A stretch of DNA of 64,000 nt from Maribacter polysaccharolyticus (GTDB lineage Bacteria > Bacteroidota > Bacteroidia > Flavobacteriales > Flavobacteriaceae). The stretch covers positions 260,328 to 324,327 of the forward strand of contig NZ_JARBUY010000004.1 of the NCBI RefSeq assembly GCF_028882255.1, given 5' to 3'. The position numbers and the translations under genes are program-made. Within the stretch, counting starts at the first letter, position 1. Each line of letters opens with the position of its first letter. The notes under the pieces are model-generated. The model saw only the letters and a list, made by a program, of their open reading frames with translations, made no database searches and was not told the origin of the DNA. Shown piece after piece: positions 1 to 8,595 of this stretch.

Positions 1-1
1 T

Positions 2-343
2 TCGAATGCGCTGACCGATGATTTCCGGAAAGCGATGGAAGAGGTTTCAGGCGAGCAACTCGAACCTTTTTTCCAACAATGGTTATTCACCAAGGGCCAC
101 CCCGAAATAAAATGGGATTGGAGCTATGAAAAAGGCAAAGTACGAATCGACCTGGAACAAATACAAAAACACCATCCATTCGACTTCCCATTGGAAATCG
201 GCATTGTTCAGGATGATGAGCTGAAAATCATGAAGGTAACCGTGAACAAAAAGTCGGAAGTCTTCGAGTTCGCTTTGGAAGCACGCCCCGACAATATTGT
301 CCTCGACCCAAATTACTGGCTTTTGTTCGAGGAGAAAATCTAA
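2..343 (+). CDS. C-terminal fragment of an M1-family (gluzincin) aminopeptidase
   Basis: The reading frame is open from base 2 (SNALTDDFRKAMEEVSG...) to the TAA at 341-343, so the start and the HExxH zinc site lie outside the window. The phrase LEPFFQQWLFTKGHPEIKWDW is typical of the end of the helical region of bacterial M1 aminopeptidases. The following strand-rich stretch resembles the C-terminal part that handles substrate access. The family removes N-terminal residues from peptides, usually in the periplasm in Bacteroidota. The stop codon overlaps the stop of the convergent pseudouridine synthase by 3 bases. The family call rests on this one motif and on the overall character of the tail. 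Confidence 0.7.
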   Translation, partial: SNALTDDFRKAMEEVSGEQLEPFFQQWLFTKGHPEIKWDWSYEKGKVRIDLEQIQKHHPFDFPLEIGIVQDDELKIMKVTVNKKSEVFEFALEARPDNIVLDPNYWLLFEEKI

Positions 344-1182
344 CGGATCATCCCAAGATTAATGACCTCTTGCTCGGTCAAATACCTCCAGTGTCCCCTA
401 GGAAGATCTTTTTTGGTGAGTCCGGCATAAGCAACCCGATCTATTTTGACGACTTCATATTCCAAGTGCTCAAAAATACGTTCAACGATCTTGTTTTTTG
501 AACTAAAGATCTCTACCCCGACTTCCCGTTTTGGGGCATCATCGATAAAACTGATGTCCTGCACACGAACGGGTTTTTCGTCGATTACGACGCCTTCCTG
601 GATTTTCTTCAAATCCGCACTTCGAAGATCGCGGTTCAATACCACATGATAGATTTTTCGAAGTCCGTTTTTAGGGCTTTTCAATCGTTTGGTCAAATCC
701 CCATCGTTGGTGAACAATAGAAGTCCGGTTGCTTCCTTACCCATTTTATCCACGGGCAACAATGTTGCCTTGGATGCATTGGATATGAGGCCATTGACAT
801 TTCGTTTTCCCTTATCATCACGTATGGTGGTCGAAAAATCCTTAGGCTTGTTCAACAATACATATTCTTTCTTTTCCGGATTAAGTACGCGTCCGTCAAA
901 CTTAACGACATCGGTTTTCTTAACCTTATACCCCATTTCGGTAATGGGCTTGCCGTTTACGGTAATATTGCCCGCTGCGATATAAATATCGGCATCACGT
1001 CGTGAACACACCCCCGAATTGGCCACATATTTATTTAAACGGATTAAATTAGGGTCTGAAGGTTTTTGGGGTTCGGTACGTTTCTTTATCGGAGCATTGC
1101 CACGGGCATAACTCTTCTTTCTGTATGTACCGCCCTGACGCCCTGATGCCTTTTTGTCTTTGTTTGAATCTGACCTTCCCAT
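340..1182 (-). CDS. RsuA/RluB-family pseudouridine synthase-like protein, catalytic Asp replaced
   Basis: This 280-residue protein has a Lys/Arg-rich tail (about 1-40), an S4 RNA-binding domain (RLNKYVANSGVCSRR, about 48-105) and an RsuA/RluB-type synthase domain (about 106-250). Members of the family isomerise uridine in rRNA. The expected GRLD motif, whose Asp is the nucleophile, reads DKMG here (residues 145-148, in PVDKMGKEATGLLLFTNDG), so Gly148 occupies the catalytic position and the nearest Asp is three residues upstream. The rest of the domain, including LLLFTNDGDL and KIYHV, is intact. I confirmed the substitution in the DNA at about 740-770. The protein may be an RNA-binding pseudoenzyme or may use another residue. 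It is transcribed away from the isoprenoid cluster. Confidence 0.85.
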   Translation of the reverse strand: MGRSDSNKDKKASGRQGGTYRKKSYARGNAPIKKRTEPQKPSDPNLIRLNKYVANSGVCSRRDADIYIAAGNITVNGKPITEMGYKVKKTDVVKFDGRVLNPEKKEYVLLNKPKDFSTTIRDDKGKRNVNGLISNASKATLLPVDKMGKEATGLLLFTNDGDLTKRLKSPKNGLRKIYHVVLNRDLRSADLKKIQEGVVIDEKPVRVQDISFIDDAPKREVGVEIFSSKNKIVERIFEHLEYEVVKIDRVAYAGLTKKDLPRGHWRYLTEQEVINLGMIR

Positions 1183-1237
1183 TATCTTCTAATTTTTCGC
1201 AAAGGTAATGAATTCAACAAGGATTGATTAAATAATA

Positions 1238-2188
1238 TCAATCTTCAAAATCAAGTGTGGATTGCCTTTCCCTATTGATCGTAAGTTTCGTAACATCGGG
1301 CCTGGCATAATGCCCTGCAGGGTCAAAATTCTGACGTTCTTCGTACACCCTGTTGAAATCCAACCACTGGTAAAGGAGCCCTTCTTTATCAAGTACCGGC
1401 TCCATTAGCCATTCCCCATCAGGGCCAGCTATGCAGGAACCGCCGTTCGCAAGTACTTCAGGAGCATTTTCAAGGATTTTATCCAGATGTGGCGTACCGA
1501 TCGGAAAATCTGTTTTTTTCATTAAAGAAGAAACCGATATAACATAACTTCTTGATTCCCGCGCAATGAAACGTGTAATGTCTTTGGTATTATAAGCGCT
1601 TCCGGGCCAAACCGCTATATGTAGATTCTCTCCCTGACCGTATAATGCAGCTCTTGGTAAGGGCATCCAGTTTTCCCAACAATTGAGTCCGCCAACCGTA
1701 AATTGCTTCAAGGAATGCACTTGCAATCCGTTGCCATCCCCTGGGGCCCAGGTCAATCTTTCGTCATAAGTAGGCTGTAATTTCCTATGCACCGATTTTA
1801 TAAGTCCGTTTTGATCAATATATACCAAAGAACAGTAAATACTGTGACCGCCCCTATCCTGAGGTCTTTCGATCACTCCCAAATAAATGGCGATTCGGTG
1901 CTCCTTTGCCAATTTACGAATGTTGTCCAATTCCCCGGATTCAATTTGCACCGCATTCCTAACATAATGGGCATGTAATTCTTTGTTGATTTTCGTATCC
2001 CAAGCCGCCCCATCGGTCAAAGCCAACCAAAAAGGATAACCCGGTAATAAGGCCTCACCGAATACCACCAATTCAGCTTTCTCTTTGGCCGCTGCCAAAA
2101 CGGATGCTTCGATTTTTTTTAAGGTCCCCGACTTATCCAGCCATACCGGTGCAATTTGTGCAAGGGCCACTTTCAACAGATTTTCCAT
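1238..2188 (-). CDS. Carbon-nitrogen hydrolase, nitrilase branch
   Basis: The 316-residue protein has the full nitrilase-superfamily triad: Glu45 (VVFGEALLPGYP), Lys136 (HRKLQPT) and Cys170 (GLNCWENWMP). The CWEN context and the length near 310-320 fit true nitrilases (nitrile to carboxylate plus ammonia) better than the amidase or ureidopropionase branches. No signal peptide is seen, so it is probably cytoplasmic. Its ATG overlaps the stop of the upstream prenyltransferase in a TAATG arrangement, implying co-translation with the isoprenoid genes, although no functional link is obvious. The natural substrate cannot be read from the sequence. Confidence 0.88.
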   Translation of the reverse strand: MENLLKVALAQIAPVWLDKSGTLKKIEASVLAAAKEKAELVVFGEALLPGYPFWLALTDGAAWDTKINKELHAHYVRNAVQIESGELDNIRKLAKEHRIAIYLGVIERPQDRGGHSIYCSLVYIDQNGLIKSVHRKLQPTYDERLTWAPGDGNGLQVHSLKQFTVGGLNCWENWMPLPRAALYGQGENLHIAVWPGSAYNTKDITRFIARESRSYVISVSSLMKKTDFPIGTPHLDKILENAPEVLANGGSCIAGPDGEWLMEPVLDKEGLLYQWLDFNRVYEERQNFDPAGHYARPDVTKLTINRERQSTLDFED

Positions 2189-3093
2189 TATAAAATTCGG
2201 TTCAATACAAGATCGATATCGATCAAAAGAATACTGAAAACCCCTAAAACTATGATGAGTTTTATGATATTATGTAACCAAACATAGTGAAACTTTGTTT
2301 TTGATTTCCATAAAAGGACCAGAAAAATGATAAGTAATAGGATACAGAGCATAAAATAGTAGTGCATATGCCCCACATCGAAATTAAGGATAAGCAATAG
2401 GGAGGGAATAAGCGTCATTACGATCAATATGGAAATGCCGACCTTGGAGACCCTTTCCCCGTATAATATGGGTATGGTCTTATAATTCTGGGCCAGATCA
2501 CCTGCAATATTCTCAAGATCCTTTATCATCTCACGTCCCAATATCAACAGGAACAAAAACAAGGCATGTACGAAAATCACCGTATCGAAATTCCTATAAT
2601 ACACAAAAACCACAAAGAATGGCGCAATGGCCAAAGTGGCCGAAATGAAATTGCCCAAGAAAGGGATCTTTTTCAATTTATGGGAATACAACCAAATACC
2701 GAAAATATACGCTGAAAAGAACAAAACGGCCCGGAAGGAAACATAACTCGCAAAAAACACGGAGAGCAAATTCAAGGTAAAATAGGCCGAAAGTTTAAAT
2801 CGTTGGCTTACCAAACGATCCAACATACTCTTCCCTGGTTTATTGATCAGGTCTTTTTCCGCATCGTAGAAACTATTGATGATATACCCGCCAGCGATGA
2901 CCAAGGCCGAAGAAAGTACGATGCAAAAAAGGTTAAGATCCAAAACGACCCTACGCAACGGCAAGTCGGGTGACAAAATATAAATCGAGGCCAAATACTG
3001 GGCCAAGACGATCATTAGGATATTATAACCCCGGACAATGGAAAACAGGCTCAATAACTTTAGTAGTAAGAGCTTGTTCTTTCTGCTAAGCAT
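2188..3093 (-). CDS. UbiA-family prenyltransferase (geranylgeranylglycerol-phosphate transferase-like)
   Basis: This is a 301-residue, strongly hydrophobic protein with about eight membrane spans. It carries both Asp-rich Mg/diphosphate motifs of UbiA enzymes: N73-SFYD77-AEKD81 in the first, and D192-LENIAGD199 in the second. UbiA enzymes move a prenyl chain from its diphosphate to an acceptor inside the inner membrane. Short flavobacterial members are often annotated as geranylgeranylglycerol-phosphate transferases, but the acceptor is not proven here. It lies 16 bases after the mevalonate kinase and overlaps the nitrilase start, so it belongs to the isoprenoid operon and probably consumes its product. 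Confidence 0.85.
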   Translation of the reverse strand: MLSRKNKLLLLKLLSLFSIVRGYNILMIVLAQYLASIYILSPDLPLRRVVLDLNLFCIVLSSALVIAGGYIINSFYDAEKDLINKPGKSMLDRLVSQRFKLSAYFTLNLLSVFFASYVSFRAVLFFSAYIFGIWLYSHKLKKIPFLGNFISATLAIAPFFVVFVYYRNFDTVIFVHALFLFLLILGREMIKDLENIAGDLAQNYKTIPILYGERVSKVGISILIVMTLIPSLLLILNFDVGHMHYYFMLCILLLIIFLVLLWKSKTKFHYVWLHNIIKLIIVLGVFSILLIDIDLVLNRIL

Positions 3094-3109
3094 TTTTGTG
3101 TTTGAATTA

Positions 3110-4048
3110 CTAGAAGGTATAAACCACCTCCAATTTATAATCCTTGAGTGCTTTTTTTGCTTTTTCCAAATCTTGTGTAAAACCTAAAATATAACCACCC
3201 CCACCAGAACCACAGAGTTTTAGATAGTAATCGTTGGTATCGATACCATGTCGCCATAATTGATGGAACTTAGCCGGTATCATCGGTTTAAAATTATCAA
3301 GGACCACATGTGACAGTTGTTTTAAATTGCCGAAAAGCGACTTCATATTGCCACTGATAAAATCCTCGACACAGGCATCGGTATGTTTGATGAATTGATC
3401 CTTCAACATTTGCCGAAAGCCTTCATGCTTCATTTGCTCCATGAACAGTTGCACCATGGGCGCAGTCTCCCCAGTGGCGCCACTATCCAATAAAAATACC
3501 GCTCCTTTACCCTCCTTGTTCTGGGAAGGTATGCTTGTCGATTCGATATTGTCCTTTGAATTGATCAGTATGGGTAGGCTCAAATAACTGTTCAAAGGAT
3601 CCAATCCTGATGACTTACCATGAAAAAAGGATTCCATCTTACCAAAGATGGCTTTTAGGCGCAATAGTTTTTCACGGGTCAGATTCTCAAGTACGGTAAT
3701 CTTGTCCAGTGCGTATTTATCATATATGGCAGCGACCAAAGCCCCGCTACTTCCCACGCCATATCCTTGTGGAATGGAACTGTCAAAATACATCCCATCC
3801 TCAACGTCGCCCTTTAAACTTTCAAAATCGAAAGCTACCAAATTGGGCTCTTGGGCAACAATACTTTCTAAATAAGCTACAAAATCCCTTAAATAGCCAT
3901 TCGATTTTAGTGCGGCTTCAGATGGATCGGTATCCTTTTTCAAAGCTCCCTTGAAAAAATTATAGGGAATGGAAAGTCCTTTGGAATCTTTAATGATCCC
4001 ATACTCCCCAAAAAGAAGGATTTTAGAATAAAATAATGGTCCTTTCAT
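3110..4048 (-). CDS. GHMP-family kinase, probable mevalonate kinase
   Basis: The 312-residue protein shows the GHMP kinase motifs: an N-terminal SKILLFGEYG, the ATP loop PQGYGVGSSGA (93-103), the catalytic-Asp segment FHGKSSGLDP (142-151) and the C-terminal glycine motif LCGSGGGG (about 278-285). GKSSGLDP is typical of mevalonate kinases, which phosphorylate mevalonate in isoprenoid synthesis. Diphosphomevalonate decarboxylase lies 230 bases upstream on the same strand and a UbiA prenyltransferase 16 bases downstream, which supports the pathway. Phosphomevalonate kinase activity cannot be ruled out from sequence alone. Confidence 0.85.
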   Translation of the reverse strand: MKGPLFYSKILLFGEYGIIKDSKGLSIPYNFFKGALKKDTDPSEAALKSNGYLRDFVAYLESIVAQEPNLVAFDFESLKGDVEDGMYFDSSIPQGYGVGSSGALVAAIYDKYALDKITVLENLTREKLLRLKAIFGKMESFFHGKSSGLDPLNSYLSLPILINSKDNIESTSIPSQNKEGKGAVFLLDSGATGETAPMVQLFMEQMKHEGFRQMLKDQFIKHTDACVEDFISGNMKSLFGNLKQLSHVVLDNFKPMIPAKFHQLWRHGIDTNDYYLKLCGSGGGGYILGFTQDLEKAKKALKDYKLEVVYTF

Positions 4049-4278
4049 GATAACAATTAAAAATCCATGGATCGGTATAAATCAACCTATCGCTCATCCC
4101 GGAATTATATGGTCTGTTTCATTACCTCAAAAATAATAATGACCCACCTTAACCATCAATTTTGTTTAAACTTATTTATTTAAATATAAACAAAATAATC
4201 GGGATATTCAAAAAACGCTTTGGCCAATTCCCTACTGCTTCCTTTACAAACGTTGTTTATCCTATTTAATTATTACTT

Positions 4279-5367
4279 CTAAGGTAATAATCTTTTGGCT
4301 CCAAAGCCTAATTTGTCGCAAATATACTGTCCGTTTTCGCAATATGCAACCAACTCATCCTTAATAAATTGCTGTACTTTTTCCTTTTCCCCTTTCGGAT
4401 ATAGGACATGTACATTCGCCCCGGCATCCAATGTAAAGCAAAGATGGGTGTTCGAGGAAGCCCTGAATGACCAGATTTTTTTAATGATCTTCAAGGTATT
4501 CGGTTTCATCAGGATGAAATAAGGCATGCTCGTCATCATCATGGCGTGTAAGGTAAGGGCCTCACTTTCCACAATGTGTATAAAAGCATTCAAATTCCCT
4601 TCTTTGAAAATCTCATTAAGCTTTTCAATATTTTCATGGGCTTGGTCAAAACGTTGTTCGGCATACGGATGCCCGTGCATTAAATTATGGCCTACGGTAC
4701 TGCTAACCTGCTTTTGTCCTTTATCTACCAACAAAATGGTATCCTGATATTCATGGAAGACCCCATGTACTTCAAACGGATATTTGATGGCATATAGATC
4801 CGAACTGCCAGGTATCCCCTTATGGCTTCCCCATTGTACCAGGTCACCTTCGATACTGCGACAAGCACTCCCTGAACCCAAACGGGCCAAAAAAGATGCC
4901 TTTTGAATGAAAAAATCCGCTTTGATGTCGGGATCCAATTGTTTTTCGATATGCATAAGACCCAGTGCCAATGCCGACATCCCACTTGCCGATGAAGCGA
5001 TCCCACTACTATGGGGGAATGAATTGGAAGTTTCGATCTTAAGGTGATACTCCTTTAAAAAAGGAAGATAATCTTCTACCCGATTGAAAAATGCTTCGAT
5101 TTTAGGTCTAAAATCAGGCTTCGGTTTTCCTTCGAACAACAATTCAAATGAGAAATCGTTACCTTTTTCCTCTACCCTCGAATAGGAGATCGTTGTGGTC
5201 GTGGCACAAGCATCCAAGGTAAAGCTGATGGACGGGTTCGCAGGTATCTGATTGGATTTCTTTCCCCAATATTTTACCAATGCAATATTACTGGGGGCTT
5301 TATAGGTCACCTTCCCATCGGTTACCGGTTTTGTATATACTGAAGGAAGGAATTCTTTATGCGTCAT
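4279..5367 (-). CDS. mvaD: Diphosphomevalonate decarboxylase
   Basis: This 362-residue GHMP-fold enzyme makes isopentenyl diphosphate by ATP-dependent decarboxylation of diphosphomevalonate. Characteristic motifs are present: APSNIALVKYWGKK near the N-terminus, the phosphate loop PHSSGIASSASG, GSGSACRSIEGDLVQW, and CFTLDAGANVHVL, which contains the conserved catalytic Asp. The length is slightly above the usual 320-340 residues. It is the first gene of the isoprenoid group (decarboxylase, kinase, UbiA, nitrilase) and is divergent from tspO across 92 bases. Confidence 0.93.
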   Translation of the reverse strand: MTHKEFLPSVYTKPVTDGKVTYKAPSNIALVKYWGKKSNQIPANPSISFTLDACATTTTISYSRVEEKGNDFSFELLFEGKPKPDFRPKIEAFFNRVEDYLPFLKEYHLKIETSNSFPHSSGIASSASGMSALALGLMHIEKQLDPDIKADFFIQKASFLARLGSGSACRSIEGDLVQWGSHKGIPGSSDLYAIKYPFEVHGVFHEYQDTILLVDKGQKQVSSTVGHNLMHGHPYAEQRFDQAHENIEKLNEIFKEGNLNAFIHIVESEALTLHAMMMTSMPYFILMKPNTLKIIKKIWSFRASSNTHLCFTLDAGANVHVLYPKGEKEKVQQFIKDELVAYCENGQYICDKLGFGAKRLLP

Positions 5368-5459
5368 TAAAAAACAATTTATGCAAAGATAGTTTTTAAG
5401 TGGATTCGTTGACTAAGCAACGGTTTTAATCCTTATTTTAGAGGTCAACAATCAACCAA

Positions 5460-5933
5460 GTGAAGAGAAAACTGACCTATATAACCATTGCTGTGGGCAT
5501 TTGCCTAACGGTCGGGATTTTATCCGGTTTTGCCACCCAAAGCTCGGTGAATGATTGGTATGTTTCCTTGAACAAGCCCGTTTTCAATCCGCCAAATTGG
5601 ATTTTCGCCCCAGTATGGACAATGCTTTATATCATGATGGGGATTGCGGCAGGTCTGGTATGGGCGAAAGGGTTTTACCATTTATGGGTTAAGACCGCTT
5701 TATATCATTTTGGGTTTCAATTGATCTTAAATGCCGCATGGAGTATCGTGTTCTTTGGTTTTAAACAGCCTTTTTGGGGCCTTGTGGTCATTATTACCCT
5801 ACTCTGCTTAGTTGTTTTGACCATACGTTGGTTCAGGATCGTCAGTAAACTTGCTTCTTGGTTACTGATCCCCTATTTGATATGGGTGGGTTTTGCCACT
5901 GTTTTAAACTATAAAATCTGGGAATTGAACTAA
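5460..5933 (+). CDS. tspO: TspO/MBR family tryptophan-rich sensory protein
   Basis: The 157-residue protein has five predicted membrane spans and the family pattern of Trp/Pro motifs (WYVSLNKP, NPPNWIFAPVWTMLY, LNAAWSIVFF). TspO proteins bind porphyrins and other hydrophobic ligands in the membrane and are linked to tetrapyrrole or stress physiology. No ATG precedes the first conserved segment; a GTG at 5460 gives the expected N-terminus (MKRKLTYI), so GTG is the likely start. It is divergent from mvaD and its stop overlaps the stop of the convergent DUF1697 gene. Confidence 0.9.
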   Translation: MKRKLTYITIAVGICLTVGILSGFATQSSVNDWYVSLNKPVFNPPNWIFAPVWTMLYIMMGIAAGLVWAKGFYHLWVKTALYHFGFQLILNAAWSIVFFGFKQPFWGLVVIITLLCLVVLTIRWFRIVSKLASWLLIPYLIWVGFATVLNYKIWELN

Positions 5934-6469
5934 GCTTTTGCCAGTTCCAACAATTTCACCATGGTCCTGTGGTTACGGGAGGTCGCTACGACCCCAAGTT
6001 TACGTTCGATCAGATTATTGGTACATTTGGCCTTACCCGCACCCAGAGCACATCTCAAATAAACACATGTAGGGGTTGCCAAAAGTTGCTCATTATCGAA
6101 ATGCATGGTGGACAAATCCTTAAGGGCCGCTGGGGATGGAATGGTTTTCAATAGGACAAAGTATATTTTATTGGCTTGTATATCCTCATCCCTAACAAAA
6201 GGATTTTGGGCTATGATCTGGTCTATTTCAGACTTCTTTTTTACAATTATGGGCACCCGGAAATCATAATGTTCCTCAATAGCACCGGATATACGATCCC
6301 CGATTTTCTCCGTATCCCTTACATCACTTTCAAAAACTACATTTCCACTTTGAATGTAGGTACGAACATCCCAAAATCCCGATTTTTCGAAAAGGTCCCG
6401 TAAGTCGGCCATTTTGATCTTTTTTTGCCCACTAACATTGATTCCCCGTAAAAATGCAACATAGACCAT
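5930..6469 (-). CDS. DUF1697 domain protein
   Basis: The 179-residue protein matches DUF1697 throughout, from the N-terminal VYVAFLRGINVSGQKKIKM and RTYIQSGNVVFES to the C-terminal RNHRTMVKLLELA. The family is widespread in bacteria and has no agreed function. No signal peptide or membrane segment is seen. It starts 1 base after the stop of the BaiN-like flavoprotein gene and is the last gene of that minus-strand run. Confidence 0.85.
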   Translation of the reverse strand: MVYVAFLRGINVSGQKKIKMADLRDLFEKSGFWDVRTYIQSGNVVFESDVRDTEKIGDRISGAIEEHYDFRVPIIVKKKSEIDQIIAQNPFVRDEDIQANKIYFVLLKTIPSPAALKDLSTMHFDNEQLLATPTCVYLRCALGAGKAKCTNNLIERKLGVVATSRNHRTMVKLLELAKA

Positions 6470-6470
6470 C

Positions 6471-7766
6471 TTACTTTTTCAATTCATCCGTTATGGCCAT
6501 GGCGGCTATATAGCCTCCCGTCCAGGCATTTTGAAAATTAAATCCTCCGGTAATGGCATCTACATTTATGATTTCCCCCGCAAAATATAGCCCTTTACAA
6601 AGCTTACTTTCATAGGTCTTAAAGTTGATTTCCTTCAAATCAACACCCCCGGCGGTCACGAATTCATCTTTGAAAGTACTTTTTCCTTCAACCATGAACC
6701 TACTGTTGGTCAATTGATCTGCAAGTTGCTGTAATTGCTCTCTGGTAGCATCGGCCCATTTCCCATCATTGGTTATTCCCGAAGCTTTTACCAGATTCGT
6801 CCAAAGTCGTTTGGGTATATCGACCACTTTCGTCCGCAATACCGTTTTTTTACCTTCGACCTCCTTTACTTCGAGCAATAAGGACAGCACCGAAGCCTGA
6901 TGATAATCAGGCAACCAATTGACACGAATCGGAAAACGATATGTACTATCGTGTAATTTTAAGGCGCCCCACGCGGATAAGCGCAATATGGCCGGGCCAC
7001 TTAATCCCCAATGGGTAATGAGTACCGGACCCTCGGCACTAAACAGGGTTTTAATGTTTTTCCTACTTTTTAGATCAACCGTTATTTTAGGGTTAAAGGC
7101 TTGCCTTGGAAGCACATCTACCTTGGCCGGTGTACTTACGCCCGGTATTCCCGAAATACGCTCGTCCTTGATATTGAACGTAAACAAAGAGGGTACGGGT
7201 TGTACAATGGAATGGCCCAAACCTTCCAATAACTTCCAGATTTTAGGATTGCTCCCCGCCGTTACCAATAGCTTTTTGCTTAAATACTGTTTTTTGACCG
7301 TAGTGATTTTCCAAACCGTATCGGTATTGTTTTCCGTTGCCGAAGCTTCAATGGAGGTCACCGCACTTTGCCGGTATATCTGGATCCCCAAGCGTTGCGT
7401 TTCATTTAAGAAACAATCGATGATCGTTTGGGACGAATTTGAAACGGGAAAAACCCTTCCATCTTCCTCTGTTTTTAAACGCACCCCCCTACTCTCGAAA
7501 AAATGCATGGTCTCCTGTGGACCATGGGTATAAAACGGACCAAGGAGTTCCTTGGCTCCCCGTGGGTAATTCTTCGTTAACACCATTGGATCAAATTCCC
7601 CATGGGTTACGTTACAGCGTCCGCCTCCAGAAACACTTACCTTCTTTAGGACGTTTTTTCCCTTCTCTAAAATCGCGACCTTAAGACCGGGGTCTGCCTC
7701 AGCGATATGAATGGCCGCATAGAAACCTGACGCCCCGCCCCCGATTATTATTACATCGAACATCAT
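6471..7766 (-). CDS. BaiN/HI0933-like FAD-dependent oxidoreductase
   Basis: This 431-residue flavoprotein has an N-terminal Rossmann dinucleotide motif (GGGASG, residues 9-14), the family signature SGGGRCNVTH (46-55) and the C-terminal FAD-binding segment GGFNFQNAWTGGYIA. These define the HI0933/YhiN/BaiN group, whose members reduce or oxidise diverse substrates; the physiological substrate here is unknown. Two in-frame ATGs (7766 and 7763) are possible starts. The first overlaps the stop of the upstream glycerophosphodiesterase as TAATG, so the two are probably co-translated. Confidence 0.88.
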   Translation of the reverse strand: MMFDVIIIGGGASGFYAAIHIAEADPGLKVAILEKGKNVLKKVSVSGGGRCNVTHGEFDPMVLTKNYPRGAKELLGPFYTHGPQETMHFFESRGVRLKTEEDGRVFPVSNSSQTIIDCFLNETQRLGIQIYRQSAVTSIEASATENNTDTVWKITTVKKQYLSKKLLVTAGSNPKIWKLLEGLGHSIVQPVPSLFTFNIKDERISGIPGVSTPAKVDVLPRQAFNPKITVDLKSRKNIKTLFSAEGPVLITHWGLSGPAILRLSAWGALKLHDSTYRFPIRVNWLPDYHQASVLSLLLEVKEVEGKKTVLRTKVVDIPKRLWTNLVKASGITNDGKWADATREQLQQLADQLTNSRFMVEGKSTFKDEFVTAGGVDLKEINFKTYESKLCKGLYFAGEIINVDAITGGFNFQNAWTGGYIAAMAITDELKK

Positions 7767-8518
7767 TAAATCCGCTCTGGGTAATTTGTAATGATTCCAT
7801 CCACACCATACGACTTGACCCTATCAATATCGCCTGGTTCATTCACCGTCCAAGGGTAGATCTTGAATCCTGCTTCCTTGATTTCTTTGGCGACATCCGC
7901 ATTTAAATCCTTAAAATCGGGATTAACGGCCTCTGCCCGTAATTCCTTTGCTATTTGTAAGGCTCCCAACGGATTATCCTCCGTTAATATCGCAATCCTC
8001 ACATCGGTGTTCAATCTTCTCATCTCTTCCAATTCACTCCAATTAAAACTGGATATGATAAAATTGCCCGGCGACCAACGGTGATCCTTAATATACTCTT
8101 GCATAATGGCATTCACTTGTTTGGAAGTATTGGCTCCTTTAAGCTCAATGTTCAAAGCTACTTTATTGTCGATAAGATCCAACACTTCCTTGAGGGTCGG
8201 GATTTTATGTCCCCCTTCAAGGTAGAGTGGTTTCAGGTCATCTAAAGTATACGCTTCGATGTTACCGGAACCCTGGGTAAGACGATCAACCGTATTGTCG
8301 TGAAAAACCACGATCTCCCCACTTTTTATTTTAAAAACATCGATCTCGACCATATCCACACCAAGTTCGATGGCCTTTTTTACCGATGCCAATGAATTTT
8401 CGGTTTCATGGCCCATTGCCCCACGATGTCCGATTACCAAGGGTTTATTTTCCATAGAACAACTTTGGGTTAGTACAAGGAGTACAATAATTAAAAAACA
8501 GTGGATTGATTTTTTCAT
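7766..8518 (-). CDS. Glycerophosphodiester phosphodiesterase, lipoprotein
   Basis: The GDPD TIM-barrel motifs are clear: VIGHRGAMGHETENS (catalytic His-Arg and metal-binding Glu), DMVEIDV and VVFHDNTVDRLT, ending with YPWTVNEP and the VDGIITNYP strand. The enzyme releases glycerol-3-phosphate from glycerophosphodiesters. I place the start at 8518 (MKKSIHCFLIIVLLVLTQSC) because it creates a lipoprotein signal peptide with Cys at about 20; a longer frame to 8599 adds residues that look like leader DNA and would overlap the GH13 gene. The product is therefore about 250 residues and probably a periplasm-facing lipoprotein. Confidence 0.9.
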   Translation of the reverse strand: MKKSIHCFLIIVLLVLTQSCSMENKPLVIGHRGAMGHETENSLASVKKAIELGVDMVEIDVFKIKSGEIVVFHDNTVDRLTQGSGNIEAYTLDDLKPLYLEGGHKIPTLKEVLDLIDNKVALNIELKGANTSKQVNAIMQEYIKDHRWSPGNFIISSFNWSELEEMRRLNTDVRIAILTEDNPLGALQIAKELRAEAVNPDFKDLNADVAKEIKEAGFKIYPWTVNEPGDIDRVKSYGVDGIITNYPERI

Positions 8519-8595
8519 TTGGTCAAAAAAATAGTTTGGGTATCCCTTTGCTGTCCAATATACAGGAAAGATACATTTTCTGAACAAAAAAGTAC

